A DNA stretch of 64,000 nucleotides from Clostridium_AD sp964467165 (GCA_964467165.1 CAYXOL010000003.1:1-64000); one strand, 5' to 3'. Positions 54,173 to 63,631 are shown, counted from the first letter of the stretch. Numbers and translations are program-made. Notes: generated by a model not told the origin, from the letters alone.

Positions 54173-55051
54173 CTACAATAATAGCTCTAATGCCTTAGCT
54201 ACATTTCCACTACTCTTATCTAATGCTTGTTTTGCTTTTTCAACGGTGACATCGCTCTTAATTTTAACAATGCAAACTTTAGGATCATATTCACAAATTT
54301 CTAAAGTTTCATTTACAATAGCATCATTGGCATCTGTGGCAATTTTCACTATTTCCCGTACTCTAGCTTGTAGCTTTTTGTTAATAGGTCGTACATTAAC
54401 CATTAAATTAGCATAGGTTTTACCCATTTTAATCATGGCTACAGTACTTAACATGTTTAAAACCATCTTTTGTGCAGTTCCAGCTTTCATTCTAGTAGAC
54501 CCTAGTATTACTTCTGGTCCAACCTCTATTGCTATGGTAATACCGCATATATCTTTTATTTTTCCCTTTGCACTGCACATAAGTGCTATGGTTTTGCAGC
54601 CCGCCGTTTTTCCATATTCCATAGCTCGCAGCACGTATGGAGTATTCCCACTTGCTGTTACACCCACTAAAACATCTTTTTTACTTATGTTTACCATTTT
54701 CAAATCTTTAATAGCCAGTTCTGGATCGTCCTCTGTATGTTCAAGCCATCCGCTTAAGGCTTCCGCTCCTCCAGAAATGATTCCATGAACCATAGTATCT
54801 GAAACTCCAAAGGTAGGAGGACATTCTGATGCATCCATTACTCCTAATTTTCCACTTGTACCACTTCCAATATAAAAAAGCCTACCCCCATCTTCAAAAC
54901 TTTCAACAATTAAATCAACAGCTTTTTCTATATTACACAACTGTTTTTCAATAGCTTCTGCTACTTTTCTATCCTCATCATTTACCTTTTTAAGAATTTC
55001 ATAGGTACTTAGTTTATCTAAATTCAGTTCAATCCCATTACTCTTTTGCAT
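54173..55051 (-). CDS. murQ: N-acetylmuramic acid 6-phosphate etherase
   Basis: Removes the lactyl ether from MurNAc-6P to give GlcNAc-6P, the entry of MurNAc into the nag pathway. Family segments include GGRLFYIGSGTSGKLGVMDA (SIS fold), ECPPTFGV and GSTRMKAGTAQKMVLN. The 292-residue length is typical. AGGGAGG precedes the ATG. It is 54 bases downstream of the GntR gene and 82 bases upstream of nagA. Confidence 0.95.
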   Translation of the reverse strand: MQKSNGIELNLDKLSTYEILKKVNDEDRKVAEAIEKQLCNIEKAVDLIVESFEDGGRLFYIGSGTSGKLGVMDASECPPTFGVSDTMVHGIISGGAEALSGWLEHTEDDPELAIKDLKMVNISKKDVLVGVTASGNTPYVLRAMEYGKTAGCKTIALMCSAKGKIKDICGITIAIEVGPEVILGSTRMKAGTAQKMVLNMLSTVAMIKMGKTYANLMVNVRPINKKLQARVREIVKIATDANDAIVNETLEICEYDPKVCIVKIKSDVTVEKAKQALDKSSGNVAKALELLL

Positions 55052-55105
55052 AAAAGCCTCCCTCTGTAGATCATTATGTAAATAACAGTTCCCATTATTT
55101 TTGTA

Positions 55106-55837
55106 TTATTTTAAATTTATTTGATATTTATACTTATCACTTCTATATATAGCCTTAGTATACTCAATAGGCGTTTGATTTTCTAAATAGGTGGTTCGTC
55201 TAAATATTAATGCCAAAGCTGACATTTCTTGATTCAGGAGCTTACTCTCATACTCATTAAGCATTGTGGGCTCAATTGTTTGTTTTGCTTTGTCCGGGCG
55301 ATATCCATACTTTTCACAAAAAATCTTATATAATGATTTGTTTTCAATCATATCTTTAGTCATTCCTTCAAACAAATAATAGGGGAGCCAGGCTGTTTCA
55401 ATGGCAACGGGTTGCTCATCGCTAAATCTAAGCCTTTTGATTTCAATTATTTTATTTTCTTCTTCAGGCATTTTAAGTTCAAGTCTATATTTTTTCGTTG
55501 CTTCTATAACCTTAAATGATAATATTTTAGTTTTTGATATTACACCATTTTCTTTCATTTGTTCAGTAAATCCTTTAAGCTCTGATATCTCATGATTAAC
55601 CTTTGCAATAGAGACAAATGTTCCTTTTCCCTGCTCTCTATAAACTAACCCTTCATTTACTAATGACATAATTGCCTTATTTATGGTCATTCTGCTAACC
55701 CCTTGAATTTCGCAAAGTTCCCTTTCTGTTGGAATTAATTGTCCTGGCCTCAACTCTTCATTTTCTATCATTTCTTGTAGTATTTCTTTTATCTGATAAT
55801 GAAGTGGTATAGGGTTATCCTTTGATACTTTTTTCAA
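55106..55837 (-). CDS. GntR/HutC-family regulator (NagR-like)
   Basis: A 243-residue repressor: winged helix N terminus (about 1-75, with RPGQLIPTERELCEIQGVSR) and a UTRA ligand domain (about 85-240, FRRTTYLENQTPIEYTKAIYR). NagR-type proteins sense GlcN-6P or GlcNAc-6P. The TTG start has GGAGG upstream. It heads the murQ-nagA-nagB unit, and a dre-type site lies about 80 bases upstream, so autoregulation is likely. Confidence 0.9.
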   Translation of the reverse strand: MKKVSKDNPIPLHYQIKEILQEMIENEELRPGQLIPTERELCEIQGVSRMTINKAIMSLVNEGLVYREQGKGTFVSIAKVNHEISELKGFTEQMKENGVISKTKILSFKVIEATKKYRLELKMPEEENKIIEIKRLRFSDEQPVAIETAWLPYYLFEGMTKDMIENKSLYKIFCEKYGYRPDKAKQTIEPTMLNEYESKLLNQEMSALALIFRRTTYLENQTPIEYTKAIYRSDKYKYQINLK

Positions 55838-55913
55838 AATCTTACCTCCTAAGTTAACAATAAATTTTTGTATACATAATCATATTTCATATGTTATTAT
55901 ATTGTTATGTTGT

Positions 55914-55931
55914 CATGTTGTATATACCAAT
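55914..55931 (-). promoter_or_regulatory. Candidate NagR (dre) operator
   Basis: Minus strand ATTGGTATATACAACATG; the Bacillus NagR (YvoA) dre core is ATTGGTATAGACAACT. It lies between the nagR-led unit and the divergent glcT gene. Confidence 0.65.
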
Positions 55932-56064
55932 TATATTTCATATCTATTTATTTTACAACCTATTTAAAATAATAAATAAAAATGTATTCTTTCTTTCACT
56001 ATACATAAATATATTAATAATTATAAATTATCTATTTTAGTAAAAAACAGGAGGTATAATCTTT

Positions 56065-56913
56065 ATGAGTTTCCTATTTAAAAATGAATATGTAATACAA
56101 AAGGTATTCAATAACAATGTTCTCTTAGTAACACATAAAAAGAAAGAAAAAATACTATTTGGAAATGGATTAGGTTTTGGCAGACATTTAGGTGATATAC
56201 TCTCTGATGATACAAAAATAGATAAAATTTTTTCTTTGGACGATAAGACTAATTTTAATAATTTTAAAGAACTTGTAACTACTATTGATGATGAACTAAT
56301 TGGTCTATGCGAAGAAATAATATTTATGATATCCAAAGAACTTAATGAAGAGCTAAATGAAAAGATACATATCTCGCTTACTGACCATATTGCTTTTACC
56401 TTAAAGCGCCTTAAACAAAAGGATGAAATTGAAAATCCATTTTTGATTGAAACCGAGACTCTCTATAAAAGAGAATTCGAAATAGCTAAAAAAGCTGTTT
56501 CTATGCTTGAAAAAAAGATGAATATAACAATTCCAGATGGTGAAATAGGTTTTATCACACTACACATTCATTCAGCAAGAAATAATGGCAAGTTGTCAAA
56601 CACCATAAAATATACTTTCTTATCTAATTCAATTATAGAACTTATAGAAGATAGCTTAGATTTACAAATTGACACACGATCAATTGATTATGTAAGGTTT
56701 ATAACTCATATTCGCTTTGCTATTGAGAGGCTACTTAACAATACTCCAATTAAGAATGAATTATTTAACATAATCAAAGAACAATATAATGAATCATATT
56801 TTTTAGCTGAAAAGGTTTGTAAACTTATAGAAGAGCAAATGAATATAACTGTTGTAGAAAATGAAGTTGCTTACATTGCAGTGCATATAGAAAAATTTAG
56901 AAGTGCCTCCTAA
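56065..56913 (+). CDS. glcT: PTS transcription antiterminator (GlcT/LicT family)
   Basis: RNA-binding antiterminator. The N-terminal CAT domain (about 1-60, VIQKVFNNNVLLVTHKKK, GNGLGFGRHLGD) binds RAT RNA, and two PRD domains follow. The phosphorylatable histidines are in LTDHIAF, LHIHSA, THIRFA and VHIEKF. Length (282 aa) and N-terminal pattern match GlcT more than LicT. It is convergent with nagE. The two RATs in this window, upstream of ptsG and nagE, are its likely targets. Confidence 0.9.
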   Translation: MSFLFKNEYVIQKVFNNNVLLVTHKKKEKILFGNGLGFGRHLGDILSDDTKIDKIFSLDDKTNFNNFKELVTTIDDELIGLCEEIIFMISKELNEELNEKIHISLTDHIAFTLKRLKQKDEIENPFLIETETLYKREFEIAKKAVSMLEKKMNITIPDGEIGFITLHIHSARNNGKLSNTIKYTFLSNSIIELIEDSLDLQIDTRSIDYVRFITHIRFAIERLLNNTPIKNELFNIIKEQYNESYFLAEKVCKLIEEQMNITVVENEVAYIAVHIEKFRSAS

Positions 56914-56924
56914 TTTAATATATA

Positions 56925-56964
56925 AAATAACCTCCATAAGTATTTTTACTTATGGAGGTTATTT
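56925..56964. terminator. Bidirectional terminator between glcT and nagE
   Basis: AAATAACCTCCATAAGTA and its complement with a 4-base loop of T; 18-bp perfect stem. Confidence 0.9.
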
Positions 56965-57001
56965 AAACTTATTTTAATACTCTGAGATTATTTTATTATT
57001 T

Positions 57002-58441
57002 TTACTTACATAATTTTTTAAACTCATCTGCTACAAATTGTACTTGTAGCCCTACAATAACTTGTAAACTTTTTTTACCAGGTCTAATTATTCCTGCTAC
57101 ACCTGCAGATTTAATGATTTTTTCATTTACAACTGCCTGATCTTTAATTTCTAAACGTAATCTAGTTACGCAATTATCAATAGATACTACATTTTCTTTT
57201 CCACCAACACCTTTTAAGATAATAGACGCTATTTGTGTAAAATCATTATTTGCAAGTTTTACATTCATTTCTGCCTCTTTATCATCTTCTTCTCTACCTG
57301 GTGTTTTTAAATCAAACTTTGTAATTGCAAAACGGAATACAACATAGTATATAACACCAAATACTAGTCCAATTGGAATTAACAGAAGTGGATTTTCTGC
57401 CATAGGGGCCTTAAAGCTTAAGAACCAATCTACAAAACCTGCGCTAAAGTTAAATCCTGCTCTTACTGGTAATAATGTACATACAATTGCAGAAACACCA
57501 GTTAAACCAGCATGAATTAAAAATAGAACTGGAGCTAAAAACATGAAAGCAAATTCTAATGGTTCCGTAACGCCAGTGAAGAAAGAAGATATTGCTCCTG
57601 CTAATAGTAAACCATATACAACTTTCTTTTTATTGTCTTTAGCTGTGTGATACATAGCCAATGCTCCAGCTGGTAAACCAAACATCATTACAGGGAAGAA
57701 TCCAGTCATATACATACCAGTTACCCCTTGCACTCCTTTTCCTGACCAAAAATTACCAAGATCGTTGATTCCAGCTACATCAAACCAAAATACTGAGTTC
57801 AACGCATGGTGAAGACCAAGTGGTAATAATAGTCTATTTAAGAATGCATAGATACCAGCACCAACTGCACCTGTAGATATAATCGATTTACCGAAAGCTA
57901 CAAGTCCTCCATACACAAGTGGCCATACAAAGAATAATATTATAGATGCAAGAACTGAAGCTCCTGCAGTTACAATAGCAACACTTCTTTTTCCACTAAA
58001 GAATCCCAATGCATCTGGTAATTTAGTTCCTTTAAATCTATTATAGCAACTAGCACCAATTAATCCTGCTAAAATACCGATAAATTGTGTTTGTGTCTTG
58101 CTAAATGCCGCTGCTACTTCTTTAACATCAATTCCTTTGAACATTGCAACAGATCCTGAAGATAATAACGTTGTAATCATGAGCCAGGAAACCAGACCTG
58201 CAAGACCAGCCGTACCATCATTATCATCCGACATTCCAACAGCCACACCAATTGCAAATAAAATCCCCATGTTATCAATTAGCGCAGCACCTGCTTTTAT
58301 TAAAAAAGCTGCAGCTACACTGTTTGCTCCCCATCCAGTAGGATCAATCCAATAACCAACCCCCATCAAAATACTTGCAACAGGCAGACAAGCTACTGGA
58401 AGCATTAATGATTTACCTAATTTTTGTAAATACTTCATCAT
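57002..58441 (-). CDS. nagE: PTS N-acetylglucosamine-family EIICB component
   Basis: Membrane permease for GlcNAc-type sugars. The EIIC domain starts KYLQKLGKSLMLPVACLPVA and contains LGLHHALNSVFWFDVAGIND and GVTEPLEFAFMF; the EIIB domain has NCVTRLRLEI with the phosphocysteine. It lacks an EIIA domain. I start at the ATG at 58441 (GGGGGAGG upstream); the second ATG is one codon later. The downstream neighbours are glcT and the nag genes, which agrees with GlcNAc. A RAT-terminator lies in its leader. Confidence 0.92.
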   Translation of the reverse strand: MMKYLQKLGKSLMLPVACLPVASILMGVGYWIDPTGWGANSVAAAFLIKAGAALIDNMGILFAIGVAVGMSDDNDGTAGLAGLVSWLMITTLLSSGSVAMFKGIDVKEVAAAFSKTQTQFIGILAGLIGASCYNRFKGTKLPDALGFFSGKRSVAIVTAGASVLASIILFFVWPLVYGGLVAFGKSIISTGAVGAGIYAFLNRLLLPLGLHHALNSVFWFDVAGINDLGNFWSGKGVQGVTGMYMTGFFPVMMFGLPAGALAMYHTAKDNKKKVVYGLLLAGAISSFFTGVTEPLEFAFMFLAPVLFLIHAGLTGVSAIVCTLLPVRAGFNFSAGFVDWFLSFKAPMAENPLLLIPIGLVFGVIYYVVFRFAITKFDLKTPGREEDDKEAEMNVKLANNDFTQIASIILKGVGGKENVVSIDNCVTRLRLEIKDQAVVNEKIIKSAGVAGIIRPGKKSLQVIVGLQVQFVADEFKKLCK

Positions 58442-58600
58442 AATAAAATTCCTCCCCCTATTTTTTTGAAAATTTATTTTAAGGATTTTTACATCCCTAA
58501 ATTCACTGTAAAGTATTAGGTAGTGCCATCCACGTGGCAAGTGGCAAAAGTGACAAGCTCTAGCATGTATACGTTATCCGCAAGCTTTTTCCTATATAGT

Positions 58601-58645
58601 AAAAAAAAAGCCGAAAAGGATAATAATATTATCCTTTTCAGCTTT
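58601..58645 (-). terminator. Conditional terminator upstream of nagE
   Basis: AAAGC-GAAAAGGATAAT pairs with ATTATCCTTTTC-GCTTT, followed by nine T residues on the minus strand. Its 5' arm overlaps the RAT. Confidence 0.9.
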
Positions 58646-58670
58646 TGCCCGAATTTAATCGGTTACACGC
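58641..58670 (-). promoter_or_regulatory. GlcT-type RAT of nagE
   Basis: Minus strand GCGTGTAACCGATT then AATTCGGGCAAAAGC. It keeps the RAT layout of ptsG (GTGT-AC-G ... GGCA) with compensatory stem changes. Antitermination here would let GlcT open nagE. Confidence 0.75.
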
Positions 58671-58834
58671 TATATACATATTCAATTAAGTATATAATAC
58701 TATATTTTTTTTATATAATCAATACTTTTTGCAAATAATTTTCTTTTTATTTAACAACATTACTGAAGTCCTCAATTGCAGCGACACAGGAGATTCTTTA
58801 ATATAAGATTTTGAAATAAGTTCTGACCATAGTA

Positions 58835-58882
58835 AAAATGCCCCCTTAATTAATTTTTTCAATTTAATCTAGGGGGTATTTA
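58835..58882 (-). terminator. cadA terminator
   Basis: AAAT-CCCCCT and AGGGGG-ATTT arms around an AT-rich loop, 16 bases past the cadA stop. Confidence 0.7.
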
Positions 58883-58897
58883 CAAACTTTTTTTGTG

Positions 58898-61042
58898 TTA
58901 GTTTCGGACTTTCATGGCCCTCATAGAATTTAGCACCGCAATTATGGCAACTCCTACGTCTCCAAAAACAGCTTCCCACATGGTTGATATTCCAAAAATC
59001 GCCAATACCAAAATAATTATTTTTATACTTAGTGCAAAAATAATGTTTTGCATAACAATCCTCTTTGTTCTTCTAGCAATAACAATAGCATCCGCGACTT
59101 TTGAAGGTTCATCAGTCATTATTACTACATCTGCCGCCTCTATTGCAGCATCAGCTCCCACTCCCCCCATGGCTATTCCTACATCTGCCCTTGCAAGCAC
59201 TGGAGCATCATTAACTCCGTCGCCTACAAATACTATCTTACCTTTTGCTGACTTTTCCTTTTGTAGCATTTCTAACTTCTCAACCTTTTCGTGTGGAAGT
59301 AATTCTGAGTAAACTTCATCTACCCCGAGTATTTTTCCAATACTCGACCCTATATCCTTGTTATCACCTGTAAGCATTACTATTTTCTTAACGCCCATGG
59401 ATTTTAAACCAGCTATTGCTTTTAAAGAATCTTCTTTTATCTCATCAGAAATTATAATACTACCTGCATATTTCTTGTCTATAGCTAGATATATTACAGT
59501 ACCTACATTTCCAACCTTACTATAGGAAATTCTCTCACTATCCATTAACTTTGAATTACCCACTAGCACATGTTTTCCTTTTACCATAGAACTAATACCT
59601 TTTCCAGCTACTTCCAACACGTCTTTAATATCTTCTTTACATATATTTTTCCCATAAGCCTTTAATATGGATGTTGCAATAGGATGATTAGAATTGCTTT
59701 CTGCATAAGCTGCATATTCTAATAATTCATCTTTACTTATTTCACTTTCTACGTTTATTTCTGTAACTTTAAATACTCCTTTAGTTAATGTTCCTGTCTT
59801 GTCAAAAACCACTACTTCAACACTATTCAATGCCTCCAAATAGTTCCCACCTTTAACCAAAATTCCGCTTTTAGATGCACCACCTATTCCTCCAAAAAAT
59901 CCAAGTGGAATAGATATCACCAAGGCGCAAGGGCAAGACACTACTAAAAATACCAATGCTCTATATATCCACTCAGAAAATGTAGCACCAGGTATTAATA
60001 AAGGTGGAAGTATTGCAAGTATTATTGCACTTATCACTACGATAGGTGTGTAATATCTTGCAAATTTAGTTATAAATTTTTCAGTTGGTGCTTTTTTACT
60101 GCTTGCATTTTGCACTAACTCTAAAATTTTTGCTAAAGTAGATTCTCCAAATTCTTTTTTAACTTCTATAGTTATTAGTCCATTTTTATTTATACAGCCA
60201 GCGTAAATTTCATCCCCATGCGCAACCTGCCTTGGAACTGATTCACCGGTTAAGGCAGCTGTATCTATAAGCGACTTGCCCTCTATAACAATGCCATCTA
60301 GTGGTACTTTTTCTCCCGGCTTTACTATTATAATATCTCCGATGTGTACCCCCTCCGGATCCACTTTCATAATTTTACCTTCAAATTTTTTATTCGCATA
60401 ATCTGGCCTTATATCCATAAGTGCAGATATAGATTTTCTTGATTTATTTACAGCTACATCTTGAAAAAATTCTCCTACTTGATAAAAAAGCATAACCCCA
60501 ACGCCTTCTGGAAATTGTCCGATAGAAAACGCTCCCACTGTAGCCAGTGCCATTAAGAAATTTTCATCAAAGACTTGCCCTCTTAATATATTTTTTACAG
60601 CTGTCAAAAGCACTTCTCCACCAATTAATAAATAGCTTATAAGGAACAATGAAAATTCAACCCAGTATCCTAATTTAAACACAACTGCTATGGCAAAAAT
60701 TACTACACCTATAGAGAAAGCTATAATTTTATTTCTATTATTTCCTATCTCCACTTGGCTATGGTTGTGATTATGACCTTTTTCCCCATGTTTAATTGTA
60801 TTTGCGTTGTTTGATATAAGAACAACATTAGGTTCTATCCTAGTAACTATTTTTTTAATTTCTTCTAAAATCATTGATATTTTATCTTCGTTTTGAAATT
60901 GGATTACTAATTTTTTACTAATAAAATTTATATTTGCATCAACAACTCCATCTATTTTTCTACAATTCACTTCCATTTTGCTGGCACAACTAGCACAACC
61001 CAGACCTTCTAAAATGAATTCTCTTTTTATTATAGTGTCCAT
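58898..61042 (-). CDS. cadA: Heavy-metal P1B-type ATPase (Cd2+/Zn2+ exporter)
   Basis: Membrane exporter driven by ATP. One N-terminal HMA domain with GCASC (Cys16, Cys19), then a His-rich linker (HGEKGHNHNHSQ), membrane helices, actuator loop (LTGESVP), the CPC metal-binding motif in SCPCALVIS, phosphorylation site DKTGTLTKG, HP locus (SNHPIA) and GDGVNDAP. CPC with a C-x-x-C HMA fits Cd/Zn/Pb rather than Cu alone. I start at the ATG at 61042; an upstream TTG overlaps its GAGGGGG. It is downstream of cadC. Confidence 0.93.
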   Translation of the reverse strand: MDTIIKREFILEGLGCASCASKMEVNCRKIDGVVDANINFISKKLVIQFQNEDKISMILEEIKKIVTRIEPNVVLISNNANTIKHGEKGHNHNHSQVEIGNNRNKIIAFSIGVVIFAIAVVFKLGYWVEFSLFLISYLLIGGEVLLTAVKNILRGQVFDENFLMALATVGAFSIGQFPEGVGVMLFYQVGEFFQDVAVNKSRKSISALMDIRPDYANKKFEGKIMKVDPEGVHIGDIIIVKPGEKVPLDGIVIEGKSLIDTAALTGESVPRQVAHGDEIYAGCINKNGLITIEVKKEFGESTLAKILELVQNASSKKAPTEKFITKFARYYTPIVVISAIILAILPPLLIPGATFSEWIYRALVFLVVSCPCALVISIPLGFFGGIGGASKSGILVKGGNYLEALNSVEVVVFDKTGTLTKGVFKVTEINVESEISKDELLEYAAYAESNSNHPIATSILKAYGKNICKEDIKDVLEVAGKGISSMVKGKHVLVGNSKLMDSERISYSKVGNVGTVIYLAIDKKYAGSIIISDEIKEDSLKAIAGLKSMGVKKIVMLTGDNKDIGSSIGKILGVDEVYSELLPHEKVEKLEMLQKEKSAKGKIVFVGDGVNDAPVLARADVGIAMGGVGADAAIEAADVVIMTDEPSKVADAIVIARRTKRIVMQNIIFALSIKIIILVLAIFGISTMWEAVFGDVGVAIIAVLNSMRAMKVRN

Positions 61043-61108
61043 TTCATCCCCCTCTTCCAAATTTTTTTACTTGCTTTTTATCCTGTATTTTCTTTATAGT
61101 ATAGGGTA

Positions 61109-61471
61109 TTATTTTAATTCTTTTATGTGTATAAGTCCCTTTTCAAAAATTTGTTTAACATGTTCATCATCTAAGGAATAGAACACAACCTTACCTTCCC
61201 GTCTATACTTAACAAGTCTAGCATTTTTAAGTACACGAAGTTGATGTGAAATAGCCGATTGTGTCATATTAAGAAGCGCCGCTATATCACAAACACACAT
61301 TTCGCTTTCGAATAACACACAAAGAATCTTAATTCTTGTACTATCCCCAAAAACTTTAAAAAGATCAGCCAAGTTGTATAGCGTTTCCTCTTGTGGTATT
61401 GATTCTCTAACTTTTTTAACCACATCTTCGTGTATAGTAGAACATGAACAAACCTCTATTTTTTTCACCAT
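61109..61471 (-). CDS. cadC: ArsR/SmtB-family metal-sensing repressor (CadC-like)
   Basis: A 120-residue winged-helix sensor. The alpha-3 metal motif is CVCD, with N-terminal cysteines in EVCSCST; the alpha-5 site is D-E-H, then ten residues, then H-x2-E (DEHVKQIFEKGLIHIKE). Both Cd/Pb (alpha-3N) and Zn (alpha-5) sites appear intact. It is the first gene of the cad operon, 66 bases ahead of cadA. GGAGG precedes the ATG. Confidence 0.93.
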   Translation of the reverse strand: MVKKIEVCSCSTIHEDVVKKVRESIPQEETLYNLADLFKVFGDSTRIKILCVLFESEMCVCDIAALLNMTQSAISHQLRVLKNARLVKYRREGKVVFYSLDDEHVKQIFEKGLIHIKELK

Positions 61472-61486
61472 TTAGTTTCCTCCATT

Positions 61487-61516
61487 CATATGAACGTATG
61501 ATTAGATGTTCATATG
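61487..61516 (-). promoter_or_regulatory. Candidate CadC/SmtB operator
   Basis: CATATGAAC ... GTTCATATG inverted repeat with a 12-base centre, the arms matching the ArsR/SmtB operator type (TATGAAC). It sits between the promoter and the cadC start. Confidence 0.7.
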
Positions 61517-61520
61517 TTAT

Positions 61521-61549
61521 ATTATATTACGTTAATTAATTCTTGTCAA
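61521..61549 (-). promoter_or_regulatory. Sigma-A promoter of the cad operon
   Basis: Consensus TTGACA and TATAAT with an exact 17-base spacer on the minus strand, ending just upstream of the operator. Confidence 0.85.
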
Positions 61550-61557
61550 CATTCGTT

Positions 61558-61601
61558 GGGGGCGGTTAACAACTTTATATATAAAGTTGTTAACCGCCCC
61601 C
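61558..61601. repeat. 44-bp perfect palindrome (dispersed repeat)
   Basis: A 20-base arm at 61558-61577 repeats inverted at 61582-61601 around TATA. Arms are G+C-rich at the ends (GGGGGCGGTTAAC) and carry GTTAAC. A T-run follows on the plus strand only. Half-sites of the same sequence lie near 39293 and 63602. It is a repeat or antisense terminator rather than the terminator of the minus-strand gene beside it. Confidence 0.75.
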
Positions 61602-61614
61602 ATTTTTTTTATTT

Positions 61615-62475
61615 TTACAGTCTGCTTGCCATTTCAGCTAAAATCTCTGCACTCTTATTCAACTCTTTTACAGAATGAACTATTTCAGTTATAGCCTCCT
61701 CTTGTTTTTCAGCGGAAGTCATTGAAATGCCAATACTCTTTTCTACTTTATCTACTGAATCCTTAATACTTTTTAATATGGTATTAATTTCAGTTATAGA
61801 TTGAGTACTAGATCCAGATAATTTTCTTATTTCAGATGCTACTACACCAAACCCTCTTCCAAGTTCACCTGCTCTAGATGCTTCTATAGCGGCATTTAGT
61901 CCTAGAAGATTCGTTTGTTTTGCTATGCCCTCAATAAATTTAATTATCTCATCTGTATTATTACATTGATTAGAAGTATTTTTTACTTCTTCAACAACCT
62001 TGGTGTTTATTTCTCTGATATTTTGTATATCACTATTAATTCCATTTGCAACTTTTAATATAGATGCAGTTGCATTTGATAAGTCCGCAGACATTTTAGT
62101 TACTCTAAGACTATTTTCTAAATTTTTACCATAAGATATTGCACCTATGATTTTACCCTGCTCATCCTTTAATGGAATTGCAACTACTCTAATGCTCATA
62201 TCATTATAGTTGTCAACTGTGAAGGCTTTTATTTTGCCACTTTCCATAACATCTCTCAGTGCTTCACCCTTTGGAATCGCATTGCCCACTTCAGAATAGG
62301 CAGGCATATTTTCACTTGGTGCGAACTTAACAAATCGCTCCTTATCTGTTAATGTAAATGAAATTTCATCCTCGAATAATTCAGGTAATTGATCTAATAT
62401 TTCTTCGAAACTACTTATTATTCTGTGCCTATCACTTGTATTTTCAGTTTCTTTTGATAATATTTTATTGATCAC
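61615..62475 (-). CDS. Soluble methyl-accepting chemotaxis-type signalling protein
   Basis: A 286-residue cytoplasmic receptor-like protein. The N-terminal about 125 residues form a PAS/CACHE-like sensory part (FTLTDKERFVKFAP, GKIIGAISYGKNLE). The MCP signalling hairpin follows: IEGIAKQTNLLGLNAAIEAS with RAGELGRGFGVVASEIRKL. No membrane helix. The GTG start has AGGGGG upstream. Its partner kinase is not in this window. Confidence 0.88.
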   Translation of the reverse strand: MINKILSKETENTSDRHRIISSFEEILDQLPELFEDEISFTLTDKERFVKFAPSENMPAYSEVGNAIPKGEALRDVMESGKIKAFTVDNYNDMSIRVVAIPLKDEQGKIIGAISYGKNLENSLRVTKMSADLSNATASILKVANGINSDIQNIREINTKVVEEVKNTSNQCNNTDEIIKFIEGIAKQTNLLGLNAAIEASRAGELGRGFGVVASEIRKLSGSSTQSITEINTILKSIKDSVDKVEKSIGISMTSAEKQEEAITEIVHSVKELNKSAEILAEMASRL

Positions 62476-62650
62476 TTTTTTCCCCCTAGGTATTTCAATT
62501 TAATTCCCTTTTCCATATATAACTCCCTGTTAATTTTAGTATAATAATACCATATTATAAAAGTATTTAGCAATTTTTTTTGCATTTATACAATTATTTT
62601 TCAAGAAACCCTATTAATAGTATATGAATACAGTATTTGTATTGCTAAAA

Positions 62651-63403
62651 TTAAAACCACTCACTTACATCTTTTAATATTTTAAAATTAGTTAAATCAT
62701 AATGAAGTGGAGTTACCGTAACATAACCCTCCTTAAGATATAAGGTATCAGAGTCATCCTCATGAATATCTTTTAGTTCGCCTTTAATCTCATACTGAGT
62801 TTCATTATTTTCTCCAACAGTTCCAATATAGCAATTATTATACAATCGACTTCCAATTTTACATACTTTAATTCCCTTTATCTCATTCTCGCTTAACATT
62901 GGAATATTTACATTTAATACAATATCATTTTTAATGTTATTGTCTTTTGCTGTAATCAATATTTCCCCAGCATATTTTGAAGCCATTTCGTAATTTTCAA
63001 CATTTTTATTGATTTGCATAGAAATCGCCATAGATGGTACTTTATAAATAGCTGCTTCAATAGCAGCAGAAACTGTACCAGAATATAGAACATCCGTACC
63101 TAAATTTAACCCTCTATTAATCCCTGATACTACCATATCTACTTTACCATCAATCAGCTTATTAATTGCGATTTTTACACAATCTGCTGGTGTTCCATCT
63201 ACGCTAAAGGCTTTTGATTCTAATCCTTCTAACTGGACTTCTTTTACAATAAGTGGTCTTGAAAGCGTTATTGAATGCCCGCAGGCACTTCTCTCATTAT
63301 CTGGTGCTACGATAATTACTTCATGATTTTTTTCCAGTTCTTTTGCTAGAGCGTATATACCTTTTGCGTTTATACCATCATCATTTGTCAATAATAATCT
63401 CAT
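62651..63403 (-). CDS. surE: 5'/3'-nucleotidase SurE
   Basis: Nucleoside monophosphate phosphatase. Family segments: LLTNDDGINAKGI at the N terminus (metal Asp pair), APDNERSACGHSIT, SGINRGLNLGTDVLYSGTVSAA. The 250-residue length is typical. GGAGGGA precedes the ATG. It is monocistronic. Confidence 0.95.
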   Translation of the reverse strand: MRLLLTNDDGINAKGIYALAKELEKNHEVIIVAPDNERSACGHSITLSRPLIVKEVQLEGLESKAFSVDGTPADCVKIAINKLIDGKVDMVVSGINRGLNLGTDVLYSGTVSAAIEAAIYKVPSMAISMQINKNVENYEMASKYAGEILITAKDNNIKNDIVLNVNIPMLSENEIKGIKVCKIGSRLYNNCYIGTVGENNETQYEIKGELKDIHEDDSDTLYLKEGYVTVTPLHYDLTNFKILKDVSEWF

Positions 63404-63601
63404 TTCTATCCCTCCATTTAATTCCCAATTATTAATTTTATTTTTATAATTTAAAACTATTCAAATAATATGTACTAAAATAGTTTCGCTAATTTTTAAT
63501 AATACAATAATTATTAATTCTATCTTATATTATATATATAATAACAATAGATATCTATGGGAAAATACAATTCTTATTTATATAATAATTAGGCCATTAG
63601 T

Positions 63602-63616
63602 TGTTAACCGCCCCAC
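63602..63616. repeat. Half-site of the GTTGTTAACCGCCCC repeat
   Basis: The same sequence as the right arm of the palindrome at 61558-61601, here alone, in the gap between lpdA and surE. Confidence 0.6.
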
Positions 63617-63631
63617 TATTTACCCACTTAC

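Noticed and set aside
58523..58600. GCCA/TGGC repeats in the nagE leader as a further riboswitch
   Set aside because: Pairing is short and no known aptamer core is seen; the RAT-terminator explains the leader.
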